Source: Salidesulfovibrio onnuriiensis (GTDB lineage Bacteria > Desulfobacterota > Desulfovibrionia > Desulfovibrionales > Desulfovibrionaceae). Taken from it: a stretch of DNA of 64,000 nucleotides. The stretch is from contig NZ_CP040751.1 in the NCBI RefSeq assembly GCF_008001235.1, positions 2,153,001-2,217,000 on the forward strand, in the 5' to 3' direction. Below the pieces are notes generated by a model. That model was given only the letters and a program-made list of their open reading frames with translations. It did no database searches and was not told the origin of the DNA. Positions 27,567 to 36,055 of this stretch are shown here, one piece after another. The position numbers were made by a program, and so were the translations under genes. Positions within the stretch are counted from its first letter, which is position 1. Every line of letters starts with the position of its first letter.

Positions 27567-28217
27567 TTATAGCGAACGTTTTATGACGTAGATGGCCAAC
27601 TTGTCCGCAACGTCTTCCGCCTTGTTTGCAATCTTGTCCACGCTACGGGCCAGATCACAGAGTTGCATCTTGTGGCTGAGTCGCAGATCCTCCCGATTGA
27701 ATATGGATCTCTGCAGCCTCGTGACGATCTTGTCGCATTCGGTTTCCCAGTAGGAAACTTTATGCATGTGGTTGCTTATAGATGAAGTGTCTTTGAAAAA
27801 GGATCGGGCTGAACAGACGATGGCTTCTGCTGTCTCCACCACCGCTTCCGAGAGTTCTATGAAATCAGTATGGAATTCATTTGGAATTTCTGGAGTCTCG
27901 ATATCAAACCGCCAGAGGACACCTTTGAATCCTCCCAGGAGGTAGTCCATGTTTTCAAGTAGTTCGAGGACATCTCCTCGGGAGTCGGGAATGATGGTTT
28001 TCGTATAAAGCTGCATTTCGATGTTGCGACACAGCGTATCCCCCCTGTGTTCCTTTTCCGTGATCGCAGCAAGTTTGTTATCCAAATTGCTTCTGTTGTG
28101 GGTCAAATAAGCCTTGAGCCCTTCTCTGAAAGTCAGTGCAGCTTCACTCACCAGACTAAGAAAGTCGTCGATCTGTTTTTCTATTTTGATGCTCGATCTG
28201 AGGATGTTGATTCCCAT
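27567..28217 (-). CDS. DUF47/PhoU-like regulator of the PiT permease
   Basis: This is a 216-residue all-helical cytosolic protein. I chose ATG 28217 (MGINILRSS), which has CAGGAACGCTGCA upstream; a TTG 14 codons earlier has no ribosome site. The sequence is a PhoU-type bundle with EKEHRGDTLCRNIEMQLYTKT, SRGDVLELLENMDYLLGG and LCDLARSVDKIANKAEDVADKL. The last carries the ExxxD-type metal-binding helix of the DUF47 family. DUF47 proteins usually sit next to PiT transporters and tune them, as here with 12 bases between the genes. A G+C-rich hairpin lies 54 bases upstream. Confidence 0.83.
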   Translation of the reverse strand: MGINILRSSIKIEKQIDDFLSLVSEAALTFREGLKAYLTHNRSNLDNKLAAITEKEHRGDTLCRNIEMQLYTKTIIPDSRGDVLELLENMDYLLGGFKGVLWRFDIETPEIPNEFHTDFIELSEAVVETAEAIVCSARSFFKDTSSISNHMHKVSYWETECDKIVTRLQRSIFNREDLRLSHKMQLCDLARSVDKIANKAEDVADKLAIYVIKRSL

Positions 28218-28270
28218 TGCAGCGTTCCTGAAATATGTTTGGGCTGAAGTTTTGGGCAAAAGCGCCCTGC

Positions 28271-28292
28271 GCCGGAGCCTTTCGGCTCCGGC
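28271..28292 (-). other. Perfect intra-operon hairpin upstream of the DUF47 gene
   Basis: GCCGGAGCC pairs with GGCTCCGGC around four bases. No T tract follows in the transcribed direction, so it more likely sets mRNA end stability or partial attenuation than full termination. Confidence 0.6.
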
Positions 28293-28382
28293 AGGATTAG
28301 GGGCAGTGGGTTTTCCCCCGGATGTGACGGTCTCGATTATGGAGCCCGGTATGACGGCTGGGCCGCCACACCGGGGAGGGCA

Positions 28383-29966
28383 TTACCAGAGCTTACTGTC
28401 GAATCCCATAAGCGGCATGACATATTGGACCCATGGAATCAGGCACAATAGCACGACGGTCTGCATAACTATGCCATACTTGAATGACTCGAAGCTGGAG
28501 TAATGATTTGCAAGGTAGCAAATAGTCGCCGGTTTGCTGTTAAAGTACAGGACGTACACTTGGTTGATGAGGAAAGCCATTGGCAGGCCAAACCCAAGGA
28601 CGTTCCACCCAAAGTTTTCCGCGATGCCGATGATGATAGGGAAGAAGATAATGGTGCGCGCCGTTTTGCTCTGGTTCAGGATTGACGAATAGTTGAAGAG
28701 TACGGCGATCACAAGGAATATGAGCAGCTTGTTGGGGTCACCGTTGAGGCCTATGGCATCAAATAGATTGTTGATGCCGATACCGACGATGTTGGTTTTC
28801 TTAATGCCACCGCCGAGCACATATGCGCCGAAGCTGAAGAGCAGCAAGTGCCAAGGAATATCGGTATTGTTCCAGTTGATGACACCGATTTTGGGGAGCT
28901 TGGAAAAGGAGGGCATGAGGCAGAGCGCCGCACCGGCCAGGGCGATGGCCGTGGCGCTCATGCCATGTAGCTTGTCTGTGGCCCAGAAACCGAGAACCAG
29001 CAGGAAGATTGTAGCGGCCTTGATTTCATTGAGGGTAATGGGCCCCATTTTTTCAAGCTCTTTGCGCAGCCTGTCCAGGCCGCCTTCGATGGACGGTTCG
29101 TTTTCCCTGCCCTTGATCGGGAATATCAGCTTGACGCCGAGTATCCAGCCAAGAGCCAGGACGATAAAGGCCAGAGGAGCCAAGGCCATGAACCAGTCCA
29201 TGTAGAAGATTTGTGCGCCTGCGCCAGCCAGCATGCTAGCAGCAACGAGGTTTGCCGCGGATCCTGTTACGTATGCGCTGCACGATACGTTGATGCCGAG
29301 GAGGTTCTGCAGAACTAGGTTGCGGCCAAAGTTGTTTCGGCAGTCGCCGCCTGTAGCCCCGTAAATGGCGCTGATGACCATGAAAATGGGCAGCAGGAGT
29401 GCAGCTTTTGCTGCTGTGGCGTTAATAAATGCCCCGAGTACCAGGTTTAGGATCAGGAATGTCCAGAAGATTGGTGTTGCATGGTGCCCTGCCCTCATGA
29501 TGAATTTCAGTGCGATGCGTTTTGCCAGCCCCGTGGCAACGAGCATGCTGGCCAGAATGAAGCTGGCCACGTTGAGGATCATTACCGGGTGCCCGAAGTA
29601 GGCGTAGGCTGTTTTTTCGTTCAATATGCCTGTTAGGACAACGGCAATGATGAGCAAAAGCGAGGTGAGGTAGTTGGGGATGGCCTCGGAAATCCAAAGG
29701 ATGAGAGAGGCCCCGAAGATTCCGAGCATCGTGTAGCAGTGCTCTGCAGGCACCTTGGTTTGTGACGCAAAGGAACCGACTTCGACAAGTTGGAAGTGGA
29801 AGATGCAAAAAAAGAGCACGGCAAGGGGCACGCCGAATCTCTTGATCATTTCCATGATCGGACCTGCCGGTAATGTGGGCAGTTTTTCCAGAGAATAGTT
29901 CCGCATGTCGAGCGGATCAAAGGAATCGCATTTAAGGGCCGGATTTTTATCTATCGGGGTATTCAT
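28383..29966 (-). CDS. SLC13/DASS-type sodium-anion symporter
   Basis: This is a 527-residue inner-membrane transporter with about 12 helices. The start chosen is ATG 29966 (MNTPIDKNPAL), which has GGAGAGAAAA just before it. DASS features are the conserved early segment SLILWISEAIPNYLTSLLLI, the hairpin and substrate region INATAAKAALLLPIFM, GSAANLVAASMLAGAG, and in the second half NYSSILNQSKTARTIIFFPI, where the SNT-type motif normally lies. LPKIGVINWNNTDIPWHLLLFSFG matches the family's NWxxxPW stretch. DASS carriers move dicarboxylates, citrate, sulfate or phosphate with Na+. Which anion is moved cannot be read. The company of PiT, DUF47 and CYTH proteins points to a phosphate-containing or other oxyanion (inference). 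Confidence 0.83.
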   Translation of the reverse strand: MNTPIDKNPALKCDSFDPLDMRNYSLEKLPTLPAGPIMEMIKRFGVPLAVLFFCIFHFQLVEVGSFASQTKVPAEHCYTMLGIFGASLILWISEAIPNYLTSLLLIIAVVLTGILNEKTAYAYFGHPVMILNVASFILASMLVATGLAKRIALKFIMRAGHHATPIFWTFLILNLVLGAFINATAAKAALLLPIFMVISAIYGATGGDCRNNFGRNLVLQNLLGINVSCSAYVTGSAANLVAASMLAGAGAQIFYMDWFMALAPLAFIVLALGWILGVKLIFPIKGRENEPSIEGGLDRLRKELEKMGPITLNEIKAATIFLLVLGFWATDKLHGMSATAIALAGAALCLMPSFSKLPKIGVINWNNTDIPWHLLLFSFGAYVLGGGIKKTNIVGIGINNLFDAIGLNGDPNKLLIFLVIAVLFNYSSILNQSKTARTIIFFPIIIGIAENFGWNVLGFGLPMAFLINQVYVLYFNSKPATICYLANHYSSFESFKYGIVMQTVVLLCLIPWVQYVMPLMGFDSKLW

Positions 29967-29988
29967 TTTTCTCTCCATCCACCGGCAA

Positions 29989-30017
29989 CGGTCGGGGAAA
30001 CATGGTTCCCCCGACCG
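29989..30017 (-). other. Perfect intra-operon hairpin upstream of the SLC13 gene
   Basis: CGGTCGGGG (29989-29997) pairs with CCCCGACCG (30009-30017). There is no T run after it. It is the second such stem in this operon and may separate expression of the CYTH genes from the transporters. Confidence 0.6.
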
Positions 30018-30023
30018 GGTATC

Positions 30024-30659
30024 TTACACCATGCCGATGACGCTTTTGGCTGCTACAAGGTAGTTTCTGTTTTCAAAAGAACCAATTTCGAGAGCTTCGA
30101 TGGCCTTGGTCATGCCTTCGTAATCTTCACTCTCGCAGCATGCGGTTTCGAGGACGGCGCCGTTGAATTCAATGATGCCGTATTCGCAGATGATTCCGTC
30201 GACAGAAAAGCCAAAACGTTTCTTGTAAATCGAAACAGCCGCCAAGCCCGGGTGTTCTTCGACAATGGCGATGAAATCGTCGAGCGTATATTCGTCTTTG
30301 ACGAGATTTACCTCGGCTTTCATGTTCTCCAGGATGGTGGCTACTTCTTCACGCTTGACCGGGAATTGGAATTTTCCACGAGGCTGGAAAATTTCGTAGC
30401 CGTTTTCGGTTTCGCCTACTTTGGTTTTGATGTCGAGCAGGCCGTCACGTACTTTTACATTGGCTTCATTGGTTGCGGTGGAAAGGAAGTAGGTTTCGCG
30501 ACTCTCGCGTTTTTTGAAAAGCTTGGCCTGTGCTTTCCACATGGATTCTTCGACGATATCCAAAATGCCCTGGCCAAACACACGGAATTCTGCGCGAGGA
30601 ATAATCTTAGCTGCGTCCTCTGCAGAGGTTGCTTCATTTGCGGCAAATACATCTTTCAT
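30024..30659 (-). CDS. Divergent CYTH-like cytosolic protein
   Basis: This is a 211-residue soluble protein starting MKDVFAANEATSAEDAAK after CAGGAGACAAGA. CYTH-type order is seen in AEFRVFG, then SRETYFLSTATNEANVKVRDG, LLDIKTKV, and later ICEYGIIEFNGAVLE. These match strands that line the triphosphate tunnel, but the ExExK motif is degenerate. It follows the canonical CYTH gene by 28 bases in the same operon, so the two may form a pair or act on one ligand in turn. The extra N-terminal 20 residues and the C-terminal helix (YEGMTKAIEALEIGSF) are not part of the simple fold. The family call is tentative; the protein is clearly coding and cytosolic. Confidence 0.55.
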   Translation of the reverse strand: MKDVFAANEATSAEDAAKIIPRAEFRVFGQGILDIVEESMWKAQAKLFKKRESRETYFLSTATNEANVKVRDGLLDIKTKVGETENGYEIFQPRGKFQFPVKREEVATILENMKAEVNLVKDEYTLDDFIAIVEEHPGLAAVSIYKKRFGFSVDGIICEYGIIEFNGAVLETACCESEDYEGMTKAIEALEIGSFENRNYLVAAKSVIGMV

Positions 30660-30687
30660 TCTTGTCTCCTGAAGATCAGCAGCCTGG

Positions 30688-31152
30688 CTACCAGGTGGTG
30701 TAGGGGGTTTTTACGAGGTTGGAGTTGAAGTAGCGCGGGTCACCCGTGACCTCTTCTCCTACCCAGGACGGTTTTTCGAACTGCTGGTCTTCGCTTTCCA
30801 GTTCGATTTCGGCCACGACCAGCCCTGCGTTCACACCAAAGAATTCATCCACTTCCCAGATGAATCCTTCGAATTTTATTTTGTAACGGGCCTTTTCGAT
30901 GATGGGTTTCTCGGCGAGGTCATCAAGCATCTCGGTGCATTCCGCGTGGGGAATTTCATATTCGTATTCCACTCGGGTAGCGCCAGTTGTGATACCCTTG
31001 ATAGTCAGAAAACCCTTGTCGTCGATAGTGCGGACGCGCACCGTGCGTTCTTTGACACTGTTCAGGTAGCCCTGACGGTAGTGGGTGCCCTTTGCCAGTG
31101 CTTTCCACTCTTCTCCCACCAGGAGGAATTTACGTTCGATTTCTTTTCCCAT
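30688..31152 (-). CDS. CYTH domain protein (triphosphate tunnel metalloenzyme family)
   Basis: This is a 154-residue protein starting MGKEIERKFLLVGEEWK at ATG 31152, with TTGGAGACATC upstream. EIERK is the ExExK signature that binds metal and triphosphate. The barrel continues with YRQGYLNSVKERTVRVRTIDDKG, FLTIKGITTGATRVEYEYEIP, IIEKARYKIKFEGFIWEVDEFFG and VVAEIELESEDQ, all standard for stand-alone bacterial CYTH proteins such as tripolyphosphatases. They cleave inorganic triphosphate or, in class IV, make cAMP. It is first in the six-gene operon and divergent from the LysR gene. The enzyme family is certain; the substrate is not. Confidence 0.9.
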   Translation of the reverse strand: MGKEIERKFLLVGEEWKALAKGTHYRQGYLNSVKERTVRVRTIDDKGFLTIKGITTGATRVEYEYEIPHAECTEMLDDLAEKPIIEKARYKIKFEGFIWEVDEFFGVNAGLVVAEIELESEDQQFEKPSWVGEEVTGDPRYFNSNLVKTPYTTW

Positions 31153-31224
31153 GATGTCTCCAAATGAATCTGTTTTGCTGGACGTATTCGCCCCAGCATT
31201 GATGTTGTTTTTATTTTTGGTTGC

Positions 31225-31273
31225 TGATAAAAACAAATGATAAAAAAACATCGTAGGTATAATTAAAAATTAT
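31225..31273. promoter_or_regulatory. Candidate LysR control region
   Basis: Direct repeats TGATAAAAA lie at 31225 and 31238, 13 bases apart. The palindrome ATAATT-AAA-AATTAT at 31259-31273 runs into the LysR start codon. In this divergent spacer they are the best candidates for regulator binding and autoregulation. Confidence 0.45.
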
Positions 31274-32201
31274 GAATGAGACATCGCTAAGGGTATTCGC
31301 AGCCATATGTGATACTGGCAGCTTTACGAAAGCTGCCAATGAAATGTTCATAACTCAGCCCGCTGTGAGCAGGCATATCCAGGCGCTGGAGCACCATTAC
31401 GGCGTGGAGTTGTTTGAACGTCAGGGGCGAACCGTATCCTTGACAGCCAATGGCGAGATATTGCGGGCGAAAACCAGAGAGCTTTTTTCGCTTCACGATG
31501 AGCTGGAAGGCCTTTTTGACGATATTGTTGAGCTCCGGCGGGGAAGGATAACAATTGCGGCTTCAGCGACCATGGCTTCTTACCTATTGCCGGATGCGAT
31601 TATCTCATTTCGGCAGCTCTATCCGGGTATTCAAATAGAAATGCTCGCAGGCAATACCCATGAAGTGAACCGTCTCGTTGAAGAAGGGTTGGCTGATATG
31701 GGGTTTGCAGGGAGTGCGGGTATGGACCGCCGCCGGTTGAGTAAAACCATCGTACATAAAGATCCATTGGTGATGGTTGCCGCGGCAAAGGATACATTAT
31801 GCGGTCAGGATAATTTACGGCCTCATGACATGGTCGATCATACATTTGTTTGGCGCGAAAAGGGTACTCAGACGAGATTGTATGCGCGTAGCCTGTTCAA
31901 AAATACGAAAATGAACGAAAGTGGGATGATGGTTGGCAGGATTGAGACGGCAAAAAAATTTGCCGCAAGGTCTGGATACATAACTGCTTTGCCGGAAATA
32001 ACCGTGAAACAGGAAATAAGTGATGGTATACTTGCTAGACTGAATGTTGTGGGCTTTAAATACACGGTCCATTTTGATGTGGTTATCAATGCTGCACGTC
32101 GTCCAAGTATGGCGGCACAGTCCTTTTTACAACATTTATCGAAACGTAATGAATTGTCACACGCCTGCGGGCTGAAAAAAATGTTGGAGCTTTATGATTA
32201 A
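31272..32201 (+). CDS. LysR family transcriptional regulator
   Basis: This is a 309-residue regulator. The N-terminal winged helix is standard: TSLRVFAAICDTGSFTKAANE, then ITQPAVSRHIQALEHHYGVELFER. The C-terminal periplasmic-binding-like ligand domain starts near 90 with GRITIAASATMASYLLP and has CysB-like order. It is transcribed away from the CYTH/transporter operon and shares its spacer, so it is very likely that operon's regulator. Its ligand may be the transported anion or a metabolite of it (inference). The ATG at 31272 has only a weak ribosome site and overlaps a palindrome, which would allow self-control. Base composition matches the A+T-richer block. Confidence 0.9.
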   Translation: MNETSLRVFAAICDTGSFTKAANEMFITQPAVSRHIQALEHHYGVELFERQGRTVSLTANGEILRAKTRELFSLHDELEGLFDDIVELRRGRITIAASATMASYLLPDAIISFRQLYPGIQIEMLAGNTHEVNRLVEEGLADMGFAGSAGMDRRRLSKTIVHKDPLVMVAAAKDTLCGQDNLRPHDMVDHTFVWREKGTQTRLYARSLFKNTKMNESGMMVGRIETAKKFAARSGYITALPEITVKQEISDGILARLNVVGFKYTVHFDVVINAARRPSMAAQSFLQHLSKRNELSHACGLKKMLELYD

Positions 32202-32417
32202 AATTTTTGTAATGGCAGAGATAAAGAAGGATTTTCTTAATTAATTGAAATTGTTTAATAAAATTTATTAACCACTGCTTTCTCTTAAACTTTTTATCGC
32301 TGATCGGTACCTTTGACTATCTTTGACTACTTTTCATTACGCGTACTCAGTGGAGCAAAATTGGAGCAAGTTTCAGTCTGTCGTGGTCGGAAATGGAGAG
32401 GCAAGTCAGGTATGAAA
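32202..32417. other. Spacer at the right edge of the A+T-richer block
   Basis: No gene is present. The near-direct repeats TGGAGCAAAA and TTGGAGCAAG sit together near 32350-32372, after a phrase with two TTTGACTA copies (about 32311-32330). Such short repeats can be left by site-specific integration, but no integrase is visible. The rest is A+T-rich and featureless. Confidence 0.4.
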
Positions 32418-32438
32418 AGGCCCGCTTGAGGCGGGCCT
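32418..32438 (-). terminator. Terminator of the type I secretion genes
   Basis: On the minus strand AGGCCCGC and GCGGGCCT form a stem followed by TTTTCATA, 21 bases after the adaptor stop at 32460. Confidence 0.8.
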
Positions 32439-32459
32439 AATTGTTATTGAATGTGGACG

Positions 32460-33893
32460 TTACCGTTCCCTCAACGCCTCGCTCTTATACCTCAAGATCG
32501 GCGTGAGGATGTACTCGATGAGCCTGCGGTCGCCGACGTTGACGTCCACCTGGCAGGACATACCCGGGATGAGTTTCACTTTCTTGGCTCCCACGTTGAT
32601 GGTGTCGCGTTCCATCTCGATGAGGCAGCGGTAGACCGGGCCGTACTGCTCGTCCAGGATCACGTCGTGGGCTATCTTGCTGATGGTGCCCGGGATGGAG
32701 CCGTATTTGGTGAATTCGAAGGTGTCGAATTTGACTTCCACATGCTGGCCGGGCTGCACGAAGCCTATATCCCGGTTGAGGATCTTGGCTTCCACCTCCA
32801 GGGGGCTGTCCTCGGGGACGATGCGCATGAGTTGCGCGGCAGCCTCGACCACGCCTTCCTTGGTGTGTACGGCCAGATCAAGCACGGTGCCGTCGATGGG
32901 CGCTTCCAGTGTTTGCAGGTCCATGCGGCGCTGGGCGGATTTAAACTGCTGTTCCGTGGTCACGAGCTGCTGCTCGCAGTCGCCCAGTTCAGTCAGGATG
33001 GTGTGGCGGTACTGTTCGGCCGAGGATCTGCGCTGTTCAATGGCATAGCCCAATTCCGCCTCAATGCGCCGCAGGGACTGGGTGAGCACGTCCAGGGATT
33101 TGCGGCGATCTTCCCATTCCTCTTCCACTTCCTCCAGACCGGATTTTGAGACGGCGTCGTCGGCAAAGAGCTGTTCCAGGCGCTCCATGCGCTGGCGCGA
33201 GAACCGGAGCATGGCAGTGGCCTTGTCCAGTTCGGCCTGCACTTCCTTCAGCTCGGCCTCCTTTTGGGCGATGCCCTGGTCCAGGGTGGCCATGTCCGCG
33301 CAGTGCGATTCGAACTGGGCCTCCATGATCCGCTTCTCCGTCTCGATCAGCCGGGCAGGCACCCCCTCCGGAGCCACGTAAGGCAACATCAGGTCGTCGT
33401 CGGAATCGGCCAGGGCCGCGAGCCGGGCGTGCTGGGCCTTGAGTTTGTTGAGCTGGTTTTCCAGGTCCCGCACATCACCTTCGGCCTCTGTCTGGTCAAA
33501 GACGATAAGCGGCTGGCCTGCCTTGACGGATTGCCCCTCACGCACCAGCACTTCCCTGATGATGCACAGTTCCGGGGCCTGAATGAGCTGAACGCGGCTG
33601 GACGGCACGGTTTTGCCCATGGACGGGGAGATGATTTCCACCTCCGAGAAACAGGCCCAGACCATGAACACGAGAAAGAAGGCCATGATGGATGCCGGAA
33701 GCAGCCATGCAATGGTCGGCAGAGGCGCATGCAGGACCGCATCAATGCCCGAAAGGTATTCCGCCTCCTTGGGACGGTAGCGGTTCTTGTAGCATTCGAT
33801 GCCGTCGCAGACGGTTTCCTGGGCCTTCTGGTACTTCCCGGAAACATGGCCGGTCAGGATGGCCAGTTTCTCTTTAATGGTATGGATATTCAT
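32460..33893 (-). CDS. HlyD-family type I secretion membrane fusion protein
   Basis: This is a 477-residue periplasmic adaptor anchored by one N-terminal membrane helix (about 62-85, AWLLPASIMAFFLVFMVWACF). It bridges the ABC exporter to an outer-membrane TolC-type channel. Two lipoyl half-motifs flank a long coiled coil: IREVLVREGQSVKAGQPLIVFD at the start and APIDGTVLDLAVHTKEGVVEA after it. The coiled coil runs roughly from residue 145 to 335. The C-terminal beta domain has VEVKFDTFEF and PGMSCQVDVNVGDRRLIEYI, the HlyD family end. Its ATG overlaps the exporter stop as TAATG, so the two are translationally coupled. No TolC gene is in the window, so a chromosomal one must serve. Confidence 0.92.
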   Translation of the reverse strand: MNIHTIKEKLAILTGHVSGKYQKAQETVCDGIECYKNRYRPKEAEYLSGIDAVLHAPLPTIAWLLPASIMAFFLVFMVWACFSEVEIISPSMGKTVPSSRVQLIQAPELCIIREVLVREGQSVKAGQPLIVFDQTEAEGDVRDLENQLNKLKAQHARLAALADSDDDLMLPYVAPEGVPARLIETEKRIMEAQFESHCADMATLDQGIAQKEAELKEVQAELDKATAMLRFSRQRMERLEQLFADDAVSKSGLEEVEEEWEDRRKSLDVLTQSLRRIEAELGYAIEQRRSSAEQYRHTILTELGDCEQQLVTTEQQFKSAQRRMDLQTLEAPIDGTVLDLAVHTKEGVVEAAAQLMRIVPEDSPLEVEAKILNRDIGFVQPGQHVEVKFDTFEFTKYGSIPGTISKIAHDVILDEQYGPVYRCLIEMERDTINVGAKKVKLIPGMSCQVDVNVGDRRLIEYILTPILRYKSEALRER

Positions 33894-36055
33894 TACGCTT
33901 CACCTCCGTCGTGGATGGCGTGAAGCTGGGCAAAGCGCCCGTTGGCCTGCAGCAGGGCCCGGGGGCTGCCCTGTTCCACGATGCGGCCGTTCTCCACGGT
34001 GAAGATGCGGCTTGCTATACGTACGGTGGAGAGCCTGTGGGCGATGATGAACACGGTCCGGCCCTGGCAGATGGCCTGCATGTTTCGCTGTACGATCTGC
34101 TCGGATTCGTAATCCAGGGCGCTGGTGGCCTCGTCGAAGATGAGGATGCGCGGGTTGTTCACCAGGGCCCGGGCAATGGCGATGCGCTGGCGCTGCCCGG
34201 CGGAAAGCGTTGCGCCGCGTTCACCCACCACGGTGTCGTATGCCTCGGGCAGGGCGCGGACAAAGTCGTCGGCACCGGCGAGCTGCGCGGCCTTTTCCAC
34301 CTGCGCGATGCTCAGGCTCGGATTGCTCAGCGCGATGTTGTCGCGGATGGAGCGGTTGAAGAGCACGCTTTCCTGGGGAACCACGCCGATCTGGCGGCGC
34401 AGCCAGGTCGGGTCGATCTGGGCGATGTTGATGCCGTCCACCAGGATGCGGCCTTGCTGGGGAGAGTAGAGGCGCTGGATGAGCCGCACGATGGTGCTTT
34501 TGCCCGAGCCGGACGATCCGATGAGCCCGATGATTTCGCCGGGCTGTACCTCAAAGTTGACCTCTTCCAGGGCGTTGGGTGCGTCCGGGCCGTATTTGAA
34601 GGTAATGTTCTGGAACTCCACCCTGCCCTTGATGGCGGGTAGGTTTTGGGCGTTGCCCCTGGACGGTTCGGGCTGGGCGTTGAGGATATCGCCCACGCGC
34701 TTGGTGGAGACCTTGGCCTGCTGGATATGCTGGAAGAGCTGGGCGATGCGCATGGCTGGGGAGAGTACGCGGCCCACCATCATGTTGAAGGCGATGAGTC
34801 CGCCGGGCGTCAGCTGGCCCGCGATGACCAGCTTTGCGCCGATCCACAGGGAGATGGCCACCACCAGCTTGTTGAGCATGCCCGAGAGCATGGAGATGAT
34901 GTTGGAAAGGTTTTCGGATTCGCGGGAATGCTTGGTGTGCTCCACCACCTGTTCTTCCCATTGGCGCTGCATCTGCGGTTCCACGGCCATGGATTTCAGG
35001 GTTTCCATGCCGGTGATCATTTCCACCAGGAAGGACTGGTTGTCCGCGTTGGAATTGAATTTCTTCTGCAGGCGTCCCTTGAGCACCGGGGCCAGCAGCC
35101 CGTAAAGCAGCAGCAGGGCGGCGATGGAGATGACCACAACCAGGGTCAGCAGCGGGCTGAACCAGTACATGACTGCCAGGAACAGTCCCGCGAACAGGAA
35201 GTCGGTCATGGCGGTGAGCGCCGGGCCGGTCAGGAAGTTGCGGATGGTTTCCAGCTCCCGGGTGCGGGCCACGGTGTCGCCGGTTTTGCGCGAAGTGTAG
35301 AAGCTGAGCGGCAGGTGGGTCATATGCTTGAACAGCCGGGCCACCAGCTCCACATCGATGCGGTTGGTCATGTGTCGGAACATGTAGCTGCGGAAGGAGC
35401 CGATGATGAAATCGAAGATGGTGATTATGATCAGTCCTATGACCAGCACGTCCAGGGTGGACATGCCGCCGGTGCTAAGCACCTTGTCGATGATGACCAT
35501 GGTGAAGAGCGGGGTGATCATGGCGAAGATCTGCACGAAGAAGGACGCGGCCATGACCTGGCTGAGTACGCTGCGCTGGCGGAGCAGGCCCGGGATGAAC
35601 CACTTGAAGCCGAATGCGTCCTCGGTGACCTTCTTGCCGTCGGCCCGGGCCAGCAGCACTGCCTGGCCGGTCCAGATCTCTTCCAGCTCCTCGCGGGAAA
35701 GTAGCTTGGAGCCTTTTTCCTGCGGGTCGCGGATGAGTAGTTTGTCGCCCTCGGCCTTGGCGGCCAGGATGAAGCCGTCGTCCTTGAGGCCCAGGATCAC
35801 CGGGAAGCGCAGCTTGAGAAGCCGGTCCCAGTTGGTTTCCTGCCGTGCGCCCTTGCCGCCGTGTTCTTCGGCGGCGCGGATGATGTCGCTTATCTTGAAT
35901 TGATGATAGATGCCGGTTTTCCTGCGGATGTCCTGGACATCGGCAGGGAGTTCGAGCAGGTGCAATGCCAGGGCGACACAAGCCAGGCCGGTGTCCACCG
36001 TCGGCTGCTCCTGCCCGTCAGCCGCCTGTGCGGCTGCGTGCGTTTCAATACCCAT
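33893..36055 (-). CDS. Type I secretion ABC transporter with degenerate C39 domain
   Basis: This is a 720-residue inner-membrane exporter of HlyB type. Residues 15-140 are a C39-like domain in which the peptidase Cys is lost (DTGLACVALALH; Thr22 where DCG is usual). It should bind rather than cut RTX substrates. Six membrane helices span about 160-420. The ATPase has Walker A GSSGSGKST (513-521), the signature LSAGQRQRIA (617-626), Walker B ILIFDEA (637-643) and the switch AHRLST. The gene runs divergent from hlyC and the RTX frame, with the adaptor gene just after it. The intended cargo is very likely the RTX protein encoded at 37473-46232. Its C-terminal part is presently cut off by stop codons. 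Confidence 0.95.
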   Translation of the reverse strand: MGIETHAAAQAADGQEQPTVDTGLACVALALHLLELPADVQDIRRKTGIYHQFKISDIIRAAEEHGGKGARQETNWDRLLKLRFPVILGLKDDGFILAAKAEGDKLLIRDPQEKGSKLLSREELEEIWTGQAVLLARADGKKVTEDAFGFKWFIPGLLRQRSVLSQVMAASFFVQIFAMITPLFTMVIIDKVLSTGGMSTLDVLVIGLIIITIFDFIIGSFRSYMFRHMTNRIDVELVARLFKHMTHLPLSFYTSRKTGDTVARTRELETIRNFLTGPALTAMTDFLFAGLFLAVMYWFSPLLTLVVVISIAALLLLYGLLAPVLKGRLQKKFNSNADNQSFLVEMITGMETLKSMAVEPQMQRQWEEQVVEHTKHSRESENLSNIISMLSGMLNKLVVAISLWIGAKLVIAGQLTPGGLIAFNMMVGRVLSPAMRIAQLFQHIQQAKVSTKRVGDILNAQPEPSRGNAQNLPAIKGRVEFQNITFKYGPDAPNALEEVNFEVQPGEIIGLIGSSGSGKSTIVRLIQRLYSPQQGRILVDGINIAQIDPTWLRRQIGVVPQESVLFNRSIRDNIALSNPSLSIAQVEKAAQLAGADDFVRALPEAYDTVVGERGATLSAGQRQRIAIARALVNNPRILIFDEATSALDYESEQIVQRNMQAICQGRTVFIIAHRLSTVRIASRIFTVENGRIVEQGSPRALLQANGRFAQLHAIHDGGEA

